Assembly: GCA_903772945.1 (NCBI GenBank)
Contig: CAICTM010000786.1
Span: 1 to 48,753 of the forward strand
DNA: 48,753 nt
Source: Seminavis robusta
Taxonomy: Eukaryota; Bacillariophyta; Bacillariophyceae; Naviculales; Naviculaceae
Direction: 5' to 3'
The notes beneath the pieces are model-generated. The model was not told the DNA's origin, made no database searches, and saw only the letters and a program-made list of their open reading frames with translations. The position numbers and the translations under genes are program-made. Positions 1-10,949 of this stretch are shown here, in pieces (the stretch's first letter is position 1; each line of letters opens with the position of its first letter).

Positions 1-12
1 TTGAGACGATGC

Positions 13-423
13 TCTGTGATGGGAGGAGGATGATAACATGCAAGTCGTCAACAGGCCCAGTTGATGACGAGGACGAGAACGAGCACTCCACCGCTAGCTA
101 CGTACGTTGAGAGATTGATCTATCTATAGCTAGTACTGTAGGAAGGTTTTTCTCTGCTCCATTATAGTTACGGAAGCCCCCCTCCGCTACATTGCCAGTC
201 GCGAAATTACTTCGGAAATTACCCGATCCCTTCTTGCCCCCCTGCCCTTAATTCCCATCCCCCCTAGCCCCTCCACGACCCTGCCACCCCCTTCATTGAG
301 CCCCCACGTCATCCCTTCAGAATTGAAGACCATCGCACAGCCCTCACAGAAGTCGTATCAGGCCACAAAAGCCATCAAGACCCTACCAAGCGGCTTTCGA
401 GACCCATCAAGCCACTATCACTC
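13..423. repeat. Left arm of a ~410-bp inverted repeat
   Basis: This segment reads as the reverse complement of 5563-5978. Sampled stretches are near-identical, differing by a few substitutions and single-base indels (for example around 77 and 96-107). The match starts at about base 13 (TCTGTGATGGG) and stops sharply after the CACTC at 419-423. The inner ~95 bp read in frame with the non-LTR retrotransposon fragment that follows, so the arm carries part of that element. Target-site duplications cannot be judged because the window begins 12 bases outside the arm. Confidence 0.9.
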
Positions 424-1257
424 CAGCTGAGCAGTCTCGCCTCAATCGCAGTCGTTGCACTGGCTCCTGGCTTGCAGTCATCCCGATATTGCCAAACGCA
501 CTCACCTCTCAGCTCAAGAATGGCGGGATGCTCTTTTTCTCCGATTCGGTCTTACCCCCCCATCTCTTCCAGCTCTTTGTGATGGCTGTACTGGTCCCTT
601 CAGCGTTCCACATGCTCTGGATTTGCAAACGCGGCGGTTAATATCCGTCGCCATAAGAAATCCCAATGAACTTGGTTCTATTGCATGTGAATGCTTTGGT
701 TCCTTAGCGTCCAGTCGAACCACCCCTTCCATCTTTCCCCCCCCTACTATCCCTGCCGGTCACCCAATTTCTACCTTACCTCCCCTTCTCCTCCCCCCCT
801 CTCAATCCCCTCCAGCCCCCGAGCCTTACGTGTGATCTTTCCATTCGCGGCTTGTTTGAATGAGTTTTAACCCAACAAGAACGCGACAAATTTCCAAATA
901 TAAAGAAGCTTGCGACTCCAATCGCGCTTCCTTCCACCCTTTGTTGTTTCCGTGGATGGCATGCGCCCCTCAAGCCAGACTCTCTTACAACGCCTTGCTT
1001 CTGCTACTGCTCCAAAACTCAATTTTCCTACCTCAAAGATGTTCTTCATGCAGACCCGTATCTCAATTGCCCTTGTGAAAGCTACCCATTTATATCTCCG
1101 TGGATTCCGCAAAGCCAAACCCTTTGCCCCCCGTAATGGTCCTCAATTCTTGCCCCTGATCCCACAGAACCTAGTCCTGAATTTCGACTGTTCTTTGCTT
1201 AAGCCTGCCCTTCGGCTGGCTTCCGTAGCTAATTTCCCTACTCTAAACCCTCCCTTG
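327..1257 (+). pseudogene. Broken 3' part of a non-LTR retrotransposon ORF (zinc knuckle plus RLE-like nuclease)
   Basis: Pieces in shifting frames give a recognisable C-terminal half of a reverse-transcriptase protein. In order they are a helical segment ending in a GSWLAVIP-like stretch, an EWRDALFLRFG stretch, a CxxC...H knuckle (CDGC at about 578-589, His near 610, final Cys lost by frameshift), a degraded RHN motif near 646, a downstream ASFHP.VVS.DGM segment (940-965), and a closing SIALVKATHLYLRG stretch (about 1063-1100). The CCHC knuckle followed by RHN and D...D motifs resembles the restriction-like endonuclease end of R2/CRE-type elements; that class assignment is inference. About 80 bp near 855-880, present in the copy at 48084-48753, are missing here. 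Stops and frameshifts make it non-functional. Confidence 0.75.
1220..1256 (+). repeat. Retroelement 3'-tail motif, copy 1
   Basis: This tail follows the coding remnant of the non-LTR element and starts CTTCCGTAG. Related tails lie at 18881-18938 (-), 25121-25155 (+), 34905-34937 (-) and 48056-48092 (-). Shared parts are CCGTAGATAA, then TTCCCTACTCTAAAA, then a C-run. It probably marks the 3' terminus of the family. Confidence 0.7.
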
Positions 1258-1381
1258 GATTTATAGTTGCGGTACACAACTCCCTTGTGTTCATGAAAGG
1301 CCCCCACCTTTCACCCGATAGAATGAGCATCAACTATGGTTTCAGTGGTGTAGCCATGGAGCTTACTCCTTTAGATCCCAT

Positions 1382-1899
1382 TGTTGGAGGAAATATACCT
1401 GACACCTCTTTACTATTGACTCTGTATTACATCTAGTCCGGTTCGCATGCATATTGGTGATGCAAGGGAACCGAGGGAGTTTTAGGTCTAAAGTATTGCG
1501 TGCAGCTTATATCCATTCAACTTGAAGAATAAACCTGCAACCCAGCAGAAAGATCACTTTTGCTTTACAGCTTAAACCAAAAACCAAATTACTCCCCAAT
1601 AAGCTGCAGTATTACTAGCAAACAACACTGTAAAGCAAAAGCTCCATCTCGAGTTCGAAGTCAACCGCCTCGAGAGAGTATTACCAAGTTGACATCAAGT
1701 CAATCAAGACTATCATTGAGTAACTATAGCAACAGAGAATATGTGCACAGAATCAGCCTCTAGCCACACTATAAAGGATACCGAAAGGCTCTAACAGGAC
1801 AGAGGTGCGCGCGGGAAGATTTGATTCCCATCTCCAACCACAGGTACGACAGATCGTCTAACCGTTTCCGGCCGGAACTACGGACATCCAAGGGTACCA
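1382..1899 (+). repeat. Candidate copia LTR, degraded
   Basis: The segment opens with TGTTGGAGGAAA, the usual 5' end of Ty1/copia LTRs. It lies upstream of the gag remnant at the expected place. Two ends are possible: a CAACA at 1623-1627, or about 1899, directly before TGGCATCAAGC at 1901. The latter looks like a decayed initiator-Met primer-binding site (TGGTATCAGAGC). No second LTR is present because the element is truncated at 5562. The boundaries are inferred. Confidence 0.45.
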
Positions 1900-2909
1900 G
1901 TGGCATCAAGCACGTTGAACTGAACAGATTACGTCTGGAAGCAAGGAAATCCGCTCTTATCCAGTGAGTTACAGTCGATTACGTCATTACAGTTTCGATC
2001 CGTCACATCAGGCGAGCGACAGGCAACATCTACCGATAAAGCTATCGTCCGAACGGAGCTCTGCAAGCCAAGACACCAATAGAGAGAAAGTTGCGCAACA
2101 CGTCAAGGATACTCTGAGTATCAGTGCACACTTCTAACTCCCGATATTGAGTGAGATAGGTTGATCCGAGTGATCCACCGCTATTGTGAAGTGAAGGACA
2201 AAAATCCCGGCGATTGAATAAGTATTCCGGAGAAGCAAAACTCCACCGTTCAACTGTTTGAGTCATTGTAACTCACTCAGTACACTCATCTAACATCAAT
2301 ACAAGGTCCTGCAGCAAGAAAGCAGAGATCGGAGACGACAGAGGCAGTTCGCTACTACCCAAGGCTCCACAGAAGAACAAACCACGTTTCCTGAGGAATT
2401 CCGTGAGCTGTCCAAAGACAGAGGCTATCCAGCCACCAACAGGTCCACCAAGAGTGACCAAAGAAGGCTATCCAGCATCAAGCAAGCTTTTACAGGCAAC
2501 TACAAGAGTAGTGCCCGTCGTGAGATCCTTCCTGCAGGAGTATCCACACAAGAACACAAGCTAGTTCCAACGAACAAGCAGCACAGGTGCTATTACACAC
2601 ACCAACAAGACAAGATTCCAAGAAGGGTGGTCGTTGGTGGACAAACGCCCCCCCCACCCCCCTCCGGATAGGCCCTACACCCTTCATAGGGGGTAGGGGA
2701 TTTCAATCCTCAGAAGAAGCCACCAAGGAGGAGGCAACAGTACAGGAACCAGAACAAGAGTCCCCAGCGTCAGTTCCTCTTCCTTCCAAATGGACAGGCT
2801 GACACCAGGTATTATCTTTTGAGGAGACCCTGACACACATTGTCCCAGGACCCTAAGGATCAAGCCTGAGTGGAATTAGTGTGCCACTGCCTTCATTGCC
2901 ATTGAGACA

Positions 2910-5562
2910 ATGAACAATCAGGCACCACCAAAACACCGCCCTGACAAGCCGAAGCTCAAGATATCGGTCTCTGATCCCAAAGCACAAGAATACGATGCAT
3001 TGACTCAGTCGAGTACAAGCAAAGTCATCCACTCTATGACAAGTCGACTCGATCCTATGAGAACATTCTCAAGACTGGTGCAAACACCATCCAGGTGACA
3101 TACTGTACCAACGCCATGAAGTCCAAGCTCAGAGGTCTAGGAGACTATGAGGATGCAGTCAAGCTCGATCCCATTGAGATGCTCAAGAGGATCCGATTGA
3201 TAGTAATGCAAGGCTCAAGCCAAAGAGTTCCCATTACTACAATACATCAAGACCATCCAACGTGGTCTGTTCCCAAAGCAAGAGTATCATGACAAACTTG
3301 ACTACTTACTTGAGGAAGGTCGACAGCGACGTTGATCAAGTCTATGATCTAGTCGGAATTGCGTTCATTGATGTTAGAACTCTGAACTCAGACGACTACA
3401 AGGCCGCATCTGGACAAGAAGCCAAAGACAAGGTGTTACTTGCGGGACGAGAAAGGTTGAAGGCAACCGTGGCCTACCATGGACTACAAGAAGGAAGATA
3501 TGGAGATTACCAGAAGACCGTTGAGGCAGCCTATGCCATGAACGGTACCATCCAGTTCCCTGATACCCTTGATCATCTTAGAGAGACGCTGTCCAATGAC
3601 AGATTCAAACCCAGCAAGGAATGGTTGGACCAACGGAAGGCAAATGACCGGAAGCCATATTCTAATCCCAAGACACCTCCTTTTTGATCCAAAGAAGATT
3701 GGAAGAAAGGGCTCCCAGCTGCTGTCTTCTACAAGCAGTCCCAGCCAGGCGAAGCCTGCTACTGTTGTGGAAGCCCAAATCACAAGCTTCCGCAGTGCAA
3801 GGTGAAGTTCCCCAAGCCTGAATGGGGCATCAACAAGTTCAATTGGCATGAAGAAGTCCTTCATGTCACAGTATCACCAACACCAGATGCAGGTACTCCA
3901 AAGGAGTACCTACCACAGTGGTGACGGCCACAGCTCCAGCTGGAGACTCTTCGAGCAGGAGTGGATTCAATGGAGTCCCTCCACCTCCTACGAGTCAGTC
4001 GAACTTTCAGCAATTCCCCATGTCAAGCCAAAGCCTCCCAGGCCAGCGCGGCAGGGTCATTGCAGTTCACCTTCCAGCACCATCAAGACGATGAGTCCCG
4101 CCCTTGATGGGCAGAGATTATTCCACCTCCGACAGTGAGCCGGAAGCTTCCATCGACTGGGGAGCATTCGCTACCGATTTCCTTGGAGGCATCCCGCTTT
4201 ATGCAGAGGAGTGGAGAAACGATGAGACATCATCAGAAAAAAGCTATCACTCCGGCTACGCCCATGATCAGCTTGCCGAGGGAGGTCCTGACGGGTTAAG
4301 CATCGGATCCGACATTATCCTCCAGCGGTACATTGATACACATAATATAATAGTCAGTCGTTCTGCCCACCCTGACACCGTCTTCACCACAGATCCCTTC
4401 GAAGGAGTCATCCTTCGGAATGGCCAAGACGATTATCAGAGCTGCTGTTCCACTACAGCTCGGATACACAGAATGAATTTCGCTGCTAGTACCGTGGACC
4501 CAGCCGACGTCAACGGGAGAATCAGCGAGGCAACTGTTATGAAGATTTCCAAGACCAAGACTTCACTATCCGTCGAAGAACAGAACCATCAAGTTGCGTT
4601 TGAGTTCCCAGGAGTGGCAGATGCCGAACTCACAGGAGTGGCAGAGCCAAATCTTGCAGGAGTGTCGGTCAAGAACCTCATTCCTGATGGAGCCAACACA
4701 GTGTACCTCGACAGTGGCAGTTCAATCAGAACTGTCATGAACCAGGACATGATTGTCCGCCAGCGGCTATCTCCCAGACCAATCGAGATGGCCACAAACG
4801 TTGGAAGCACCAAGCTTACCCAAGAAGGCGACACCCTTACGGAAATGGTTATGCCAATCCAGGAGGCATCGCCAACATCAACGCTTTGTCCCTTGTTGTG
4901 GATGACTGCGCCAGGCCAAGGATGATCCAGTTCCTCATGGACTCCAGAGGTGACGACGCCATCTATCACTACCGCCCAACTGGATCCATACCAGATATGG
5001 CAGGACCGCCAAAGGTCTGTATGGCGTGTTGATTGAGCAAGACCTGCTGGATCACATGGCCCAACTCAACCAGTTGTCACCGGAGTTCCAGAATTTGGTT
5101 CAGACGGTAGAGGGCAACCTCGAAGGCTTTACCAAGAAGCAAGCCAAGGGTGCATTTCTCACAAGAAATCTGTACCACAACCTCCAGCGTCTGCCTTTGG
5201 AGGGCTACCGCAACATGATCAGGACTGGACAAATTAGAGACTGTCCTGTCAAGCTGGAGGACATCGATCGTGCCGAATTAATTTTTGGCAGCGACATGCG
5301 CAAGGCCAAGGGCTCTACTACACACAGACGCCCACCACCAGTGACCGACAGTATTCATACTGTTCCGGATGAGCTGGTGGCCACCACACAGGTTCTTGAC
5401 CGGATGCATGGATGTGTTTTATGTCTGTGAGATTGCTTTTCTAGCATTCACCGACTTGCAAATCCGACACCGCGAATCTGCCTACCTGACCAACAGGAAG
5501 GGAAAATCATTCTATGCCGCCATTGACAAGATTTTGATCGGTTATGGGAATAATGACTTCAA
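2910..5562 (+). pseudogene. Truncated, frameshifted Ty1/copia gag-protease-integrase
   Basis: Fragments in several frames follow copia order. A gag-like region covers 2910-3687 and includes DYEDAVKLDPIEMLKRI and DYLLEEG. A CCHC zinc knuckle at 3757-3798 (CYCCGSPNHKLPQC) is followed by PEWGINK. An aspartic-protease motif VYLDSGSS lies at 4701-4724. A gag-pre-integrase segment covers 5026-5340 (CPVKLEDIDRAELIFG), and the start of the integrase core covers about 5400-5562 (CEIAFLA...YAAIDKILIGYGNNDF). At least three frameshifts or stops separate these pieces. Reverse transcriptase and RNase H are absent: the sequence stops at the junction with the right inverted arm. It is a dead element. Family assignment rests on motif order rather than on any single long ORF. 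Confidence 0.85.
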
Positions 5563-5978
5563 GAGTGATAGTGGCTTGATGGGTCTCGAAAGCCGCTTGG
5601 TAGGTGTCTTGATGGCTTTTGTGGCACTGATACGACCTTCTGTGAGGGCTGTGCGATGGTCTTCAATTCTGAAGGGATGACGTGGGGGCTCAATGAAGGG
5701 GGTGGCAGGGTCGTGGAGGGGGCTAGGGGGGATGGGAATTAAGGGCAGGGGGGCAAGAAGGGATCGGGTAATTTCCGAAGTAATTTCGCGACTGGCAATG
5801 TAGCGGAGGGGGGCTTCCGTAACTATAATGGAGCAGAGAAAAACCTTCCTACAGTACTAGCTATAGATAGATCAATCTCTCTACGTACGGTAGCTACGGG
5901 TGGAGTGCTCGTTCTCGTCCTCGTCATCAACTGGGTCCTGTTGACGACTTGCATGTTATCATCCTCCTCCCATCACAG
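5563..5978. repeat. Right arm of the ~410-bp inverted repeat
   Basis: This is the reverse complement of 13-423. The junction with the copia integrase is abrupt: the integrase reading frame runs straight into the arm and continues in chimeric sequence to 5680. The outer end is ...CCTCCCATCACAGA. Because the arm's inner end carries part of the non-LTR ORF in reverse, it is a second, inverted, shorter copy of the sequence at the window start. Confidence 0.9.
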
Positions 5979-7697
5979 ATATTGGTTTTCCAGTGTGGCT
6001 TACTCTGGAAGCGCGAAAGTCGCAGTTCGGTATTGCTTGAGGGCAAAAAGGGCTTCATTTCGATGTTCAGTCACTCGTTTCCCTTAGCGTTAAGAGGGAC
6101 TTTCCCTCCTGGCTGTCTCCGATCATAATTATTTCTAGCTATTATAATAGACAATGGCGTCGAACGGCGACAGTAGCAGCCGTGGACGCACCCGGAGAAA
6201 GCAAAGTGCTCTCTACGGCAGCTACTCCTGTTGAAGAAGTCTCCACGTGACAGGCTCCTCTTGTTTGGATAGGCTGGAAGCAGCGGCAGCGAGCTTCCGT
6301 ACGACGGATCGATTGGTGACTGCTTCCAGGGAGCGAACATGATGATCGCATCCTCTTCCTCCTCTTCACAATGGCACGCCTCGACAATCAAATGGCACTA
6401 TACTTCCACGCAGCCTCTTTTCACGGAGCGGAAGCCTGAGAGTAATGATTGGGTGCTACGGTACAGTATGGATTATCTACTCGTCTTCAACCCAAGAACG
6501 GAGAGATATCTTTTGTACGGTATCTGCAGGCTCGATAAGAACAATTTGATCCTCTTCCTTTGACTTCTTTGGGTTAACGGATGGGCTCTTCCGTTGACTG
6601 CGACAATGGCCCCTGACAATCTACCACCACTAGTCGAATGAATCAAGGAACGAAGTGCTACTACGATGGATGGAGTATCTGCTCTTCAATCTTTGAACCT
6701 ACTACAGCGCAAGTGCAAGACGGTACTACAGTATCCAACTCAACATCTTGTACGAATTTATTCAATCCTTTGTGGAACCGGCAGAACTGAACAGTATTCT
6801 GGCTACCGGTAAGGTACAGCTGTTCCAGATGACGCATTGGCACGACGGCCAACTGGATATAATAGAGACGAGACCAGACCTCACACACAGACCACGGCAA
6901 CAAGCGTCAAAGTCTACACAAAAAAAGTACTCATACTCAACCAATTTTTGCTGCTGATTCAACTGTCTCCTACACTAGCTAGCTAGCTACTAACAGTGGG
7001 CGGTGACAAAAAACCAAGCTCTGATACCAACACACCAGCTGTGATCTATCGCTGTGTCCTCCATGCATGCCCATGAATGGTTGTTTTGCGGAAAATGAAT
7101 TTGTGCGGAAAAATGGAGCAGTCAAGCTGGTCTGGAGCGGTCATGGAGCTGCCTTAATTTATTTATGGCTTAGTTTTCCTTTCCACAATTCAGCATTTGG
7201 TACTTAATCATTAATATGCACCACCCACGAACCATCAGAAGTCACTATTTTTAAACCGGCAGGCAACAGTTCGTACTGTATGTTCGTATTTATCGCAAGC
7301 TTACTTATTGATCTTTGAATTTTCAATGACCTGTGTTTCGAAAAAAGCAATAAGATCGTACGAAGTTCATTTATTGCACACAATCCCGATGAAAAAAATT
7401 CTTTCAAGTTGTTGAAAGTGACCCGATCGAGGTTAACATGTCGACTTTGAGGGCCGCAAATTGCCGCTATCATCCCGCCAAAACACGTGGTGATGATGAA
7501 TCGAATCGAATCAATTCTCTCTAAGCCAAAGTAACCATTCAATTTTTTGAGCCCACGATTCGAAGTGTGTTGGTGAATGAATCTCTAGCTAGCCTAACTA
7601 ACTAACCATAGCGCTACTAGTATTCACACAATACATCAGTGGTGGCGCAAGAGTGCCATTCAACTAATCAACTGTCGCCCTTCCCAAAAGCACCAGC
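5979..7697. other. Intergenic stretch without a convincing gene
   Basis: No supported gene was found on either strand. It contains a CTAGCTAGCTAGCTA run near 6974-6988, a copia-type primer-binding-site match at 7017-7030, a GC-flanked inverted motif near 7117-7150, and an AT-rich stretch at 7200-7560. The last 100 bases are the presumed 5' flank of the LRR gene at 7698. Confidence 0.5.
7017..7030 (-). other. Copia-type primer-binding site (initiator tRNA-Met), reverse strand
   Basis: Read on the minus strand, this is TTGGTATCAGAGCT, the exact motif complementary to the 3' end of initiator tRNA-Met that many copia elements use. The 3' flank (7031 onward, read in reverse) would then be the end of an LTR, but no clean TG...CA pair or gag could be found. 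It may be a relic of a lost element or a chance match. Confidence 0.4.
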
Positions 7698-10398
7698 ATG
7701 CGGGGATCAACAAAGAATGAGACCACCAAGGAATCTGAAAATAGCAACGATGAGGTAGACCTTCTGAACATAGTGGAGATGCGGATAAGAGGTGATGCAT
7801 CAGACTTTGAGATTAAAGAGCAAACGGTCCATCGGCCAGGAAATTCCATGCAAGCTTGCCGTGTACCGCCACCACGGCCACCACAACACTCTCAAGCAGC
7901 TTCTATCCCACCTCCTCCTTCCGTCCACTCCACTGATTCCAAGGATAGCTTCGACATCTTTAGTCTCGTGGCCGCAAGGGCCGCCCAACCATCCTTGCCT
8001 GATGCCGACAATCTTTGCGATCAGGGTCAAAATACACTGGAGCTCGCTGGAATAAAAGATACAAGAGCAGTTGTAGGGGAAAACTCATCCACAACACTGC
8101 TTTTGTTACAATCTGACTTCACCTTTAGACCTACTTCTACTGCATCCAACGGATCAACAACAAGTCGCCAAGGATCATTTGCTACTGGTGTGCCTGATAA
8201 CATCACTAGCACCGAGCCATTGCCAACATTAACCGCACCATCATTGTCTCGAGCAAGAAGGGTCTCAGCCGTCTCAGTATCGGAACCTGGGGCCCACGCT
8301 GTGGATGGGATTACGCTATTGTTTGATCGCCCAAGAAGTAGGCCATCAACTGGAGGGACACCTGACATGGAAGAGCTGGGATTGGAATTGGTGCCTACAT
8401 CTCAAAATGAAACTGATGGCAATGGTGGTCTCATTCATGCTGACCTAGTTGACGACTCAGAAATTGGGGAGATTCCAACTGCAGAGCCAATGACAACAAG
8501 GGCAAAAAGACTATGGAAGAAGCAACTATGTCTCGGATTCTCCCGACAAGCCATTGTTGCCATCACCATTGTTTCAATCCTCCTTTTGGCATTTCTTCTT
8601 GCTCGAAAATCAAGCAATCAAACTCCGTCAGCAAAGCAGCAAAATGGAGCGATTCCAATACCAGAATATCCGGGGACAACAGCTTCAATCACACAAGCAC
8701 CAACATCGCTATGGGAAAGACTAAATCTACCTGAATACACCCTCAGGGTTATGGAGAATCCTAGGTCTCCACAGACCAAGGCATATCAATGGCTAAGCAA
8801 CAATATCAACAAATCCAACAATACACAACATCTCCCGGTATGGAGACTAAAGCAAAGGTTTGCACTCGCCACATTTTATTATTCAACACGGGGGGACTAC
8901 TGGGTAAAAAATCAAGGCTGGCTGGATTGGGACACCAATGAGTGCAGCTGGGAGCAGCTTCAATGGTTGACAGGAGAGGCAGCTTGTGCTGACAATGGGA
9001 AACTCCTATCATTGAGATTTGGGTATGCCAACAACTATGCCAACAACTTGGATGGAACCATACCACCAGAAATAGCTCTGCTTCATGATAGCTTGGAAAC
9101 ACTTTCAATATTTCAGAACCCTCAGCTCAAAGGAAATATACCAATGGAGGTTGGACTGATGACAAGGCTGACGCTCTTGTTGTTTAGCACAACGAGCTTG
9201 TCTGGCACACTCCCAACAGAACTGGGTCAGCTAGAAAGCTTGGAGGGTCTTTCAATCTCAGGTAGGGAGCTTGATGGAACTTTACCTACTCAACTGGGCA
9301 ACCTAAGGAAACTGACATCTCTGGGATTTAGTAGAGCGAACTTTTCTGGTATGCAAGGGAACGGACAAATCATTGCAGAAATTCCACAGCTTGACTTTTT
9401 TAAACTCACTTGATATTTTCTGCCTACGCAGGATCCATCCCCACCGAAGTTCTTCGATTGTCAAACCTGAAGAGCTTGAGTCTCTTAGAGTGCCCTTTGT
9501 TGGATACAGCATCTTTTCTCCCTGAGGTAGTTGGAAACCTGCACAGTTTGAACAGTGTAAATCTAGGCTATCGAAAAACTGGGGGGTTCACATCAATTCC
9601 ATGTAAGTGCCAGTAGTTTGGTTTCTTTGCGTTCGCCTTTTTGTTGCTGAACATTTTTGAAATTTTGCTTTGACAGCTGAAATTGGGAAGCTGACCAACT
9701 TGGCAAGCCTGATTTTGAAAGACTTCCAACTTAATGGCCCCCTGCCAAGTGAGCTTGCAATGTTGACAAATTTAGTAAGTCATGAATGAGCCTTGTGTTG
9801 TAATTGTGCATGTATGCACTAAGGAACCTTTTTTTTTGCAGAATTACTTGGACTTGCAAAGGAACTCCATCACTGGCACTCTACCACAAGAGTTATCCAA
9901 GATGTCCCGTGAGTTGCCACATCATACCAAATGTACAGAATCCATCTCATGCTCACGCTTTTCCATCTGTCTGCTCTACTTGAAGAGCTGGAAATAGTGA
10001 ACATTGGTTCCAACCAATTAGAAGGCAGACCGCTGGAACAAGGCGTTCTCCACCAACTCACTCAGCTACAGGAGTTGCACATCAATGACAACCTTTTCTC
10101 AGGCTGTATTGCAACAGAAATTGGTTCGATGAGTAGTCTTGAGAAGCTTGAACTGCAAAATACAAACCTATCTGGGACCCTTCCCACGGAACTACTTTTG
10201 TTGGACAACTTGACCAGCCTGGTAGTCATGAACACATCCTTGACAGGCAGTATCCCTGATGGATTATGTGGTGCCATACTCTCGCCACATGAAAGGAAGT
10301 ATTTTGGTGGGAATTCCTATTCGGTTCCAACAACCAACCTGTCAGCCTGCTATGGAACTAGTCTGTGTGGCTGTACTTGTGATCCTTGCCCCAAGTAA
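7698..10398 (+). CDS. Single-pass LRR protein, five exons (five-exon clade, copy 1)
   Basis: Exons are 7698-9348, 9432-9602, 9677-9774, 9842-9908 and 9986-10398, joined by GT-AG introns of 67-83 bp; the coding length is 2,400 nt, giving 799 residues. The ATG at 7698 is the first in frame. Residues 1-280 are Ser/Thr/Pro-rich and look disordered. A Lys/Arg-rich stop-transfer (RAKRLWKK) precedes one membrane helix at about 285-303. Next comes a conserved juxtamembrane module (ENPRSPQTKAYQWL, then RFALATFYYSTRGDYW and a WLDW...NECSW box). About a dozen plant-type LRRs (LSGTLPTELG pattern) run from about 434 to 765, and the protein ends with a Cys-rich cap (CYGTSLCGCTC). Basic residues before the helix suggest a cytosolic N-terminus and outward-facing LRRs. 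No kinase is visible. A role as a surface recognition or adhesion protein is inference. Confidence 0.9.
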
Positions 10399-10949
10399 CT
10401 ATAGTAACTGGCTGGTCTGAGATATCCTTTCCTGCTAATAATAGACTCCTGTGCCTAGCTAGAGCTAGATAGTAGGTCATCAGGGACTTGACTGCTTTGA
10501 CGACTTGCATGCATGAATGTTAACGTCCTCGTTATTTGCTGTCCAATGCGCACCCCCTTCCGTTCCAGGCACATAAGATCCGCCTGGAGGCAATCGAATT
10601 AGTTAGTACTGAAACCACGTAGAACTCACATGCGTGGCATGCATGCAGAGCTGCTTCCGGCAAATTTCTGGCTGAGAAGAGGTCCACTGCGCGCACAAAA
10701 TTGCCTCAATTGGTCCTAGCTAGGTTCATTCATTATTTGCCTTGAATGGATGGATGCGGAAGTGGTGTGCACTATAGTCAAGTCAAGGCACGGTCAAGTC
10801 AAAGCACGGTCAAGTCAAAGCACGGTCAAGCCAAGCCAAGTCAAGTGAAGATACTTCAGTCAGTTCTGTCCTCACCATTGCCCACAACACTTGAGTTGGC
10901 TACCGGTAGGTTGTAAACAACTTCCGATCAAGTGATTGAGTGCAGCACC
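10399..10949. other. Intergenic region 5' of ornithine decarboxylase
   Basis: No gene is seen. It carries CTAGCTAG-rich patches (10450-10475), a GCATGCATGC patch near 10630-10650 and the 16-bp tandem repeat listed separately. It must contain the 3' end of the LRR gene and the promoter and 5' leader of the decarboxylase, but no core promoter motif can be named with confidence. Confidence 0.5.
10776..10850. repeat. Four-copy ~16-bp tandem repeat upstream of ODC
   Basis: The unit GTCAAGTCAAAGCACG is repeated about four times with slight changes and then degrades into a CCAAGCCAAG run. It ends about 100 bp before the ODC start codon, so it falls in the promoter or 5' leader. A regulatory role is possible but not shown. 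Confidence 0.8.

Noticed and set aside
7204-7542. AT-rich minus-strand ORF of 112 codons
   Set aside because: It has no ATG at its start (TTG only) and no recognised domain, and it lies in an AT-rich intergenic stretch next to a candidate LTR relic.
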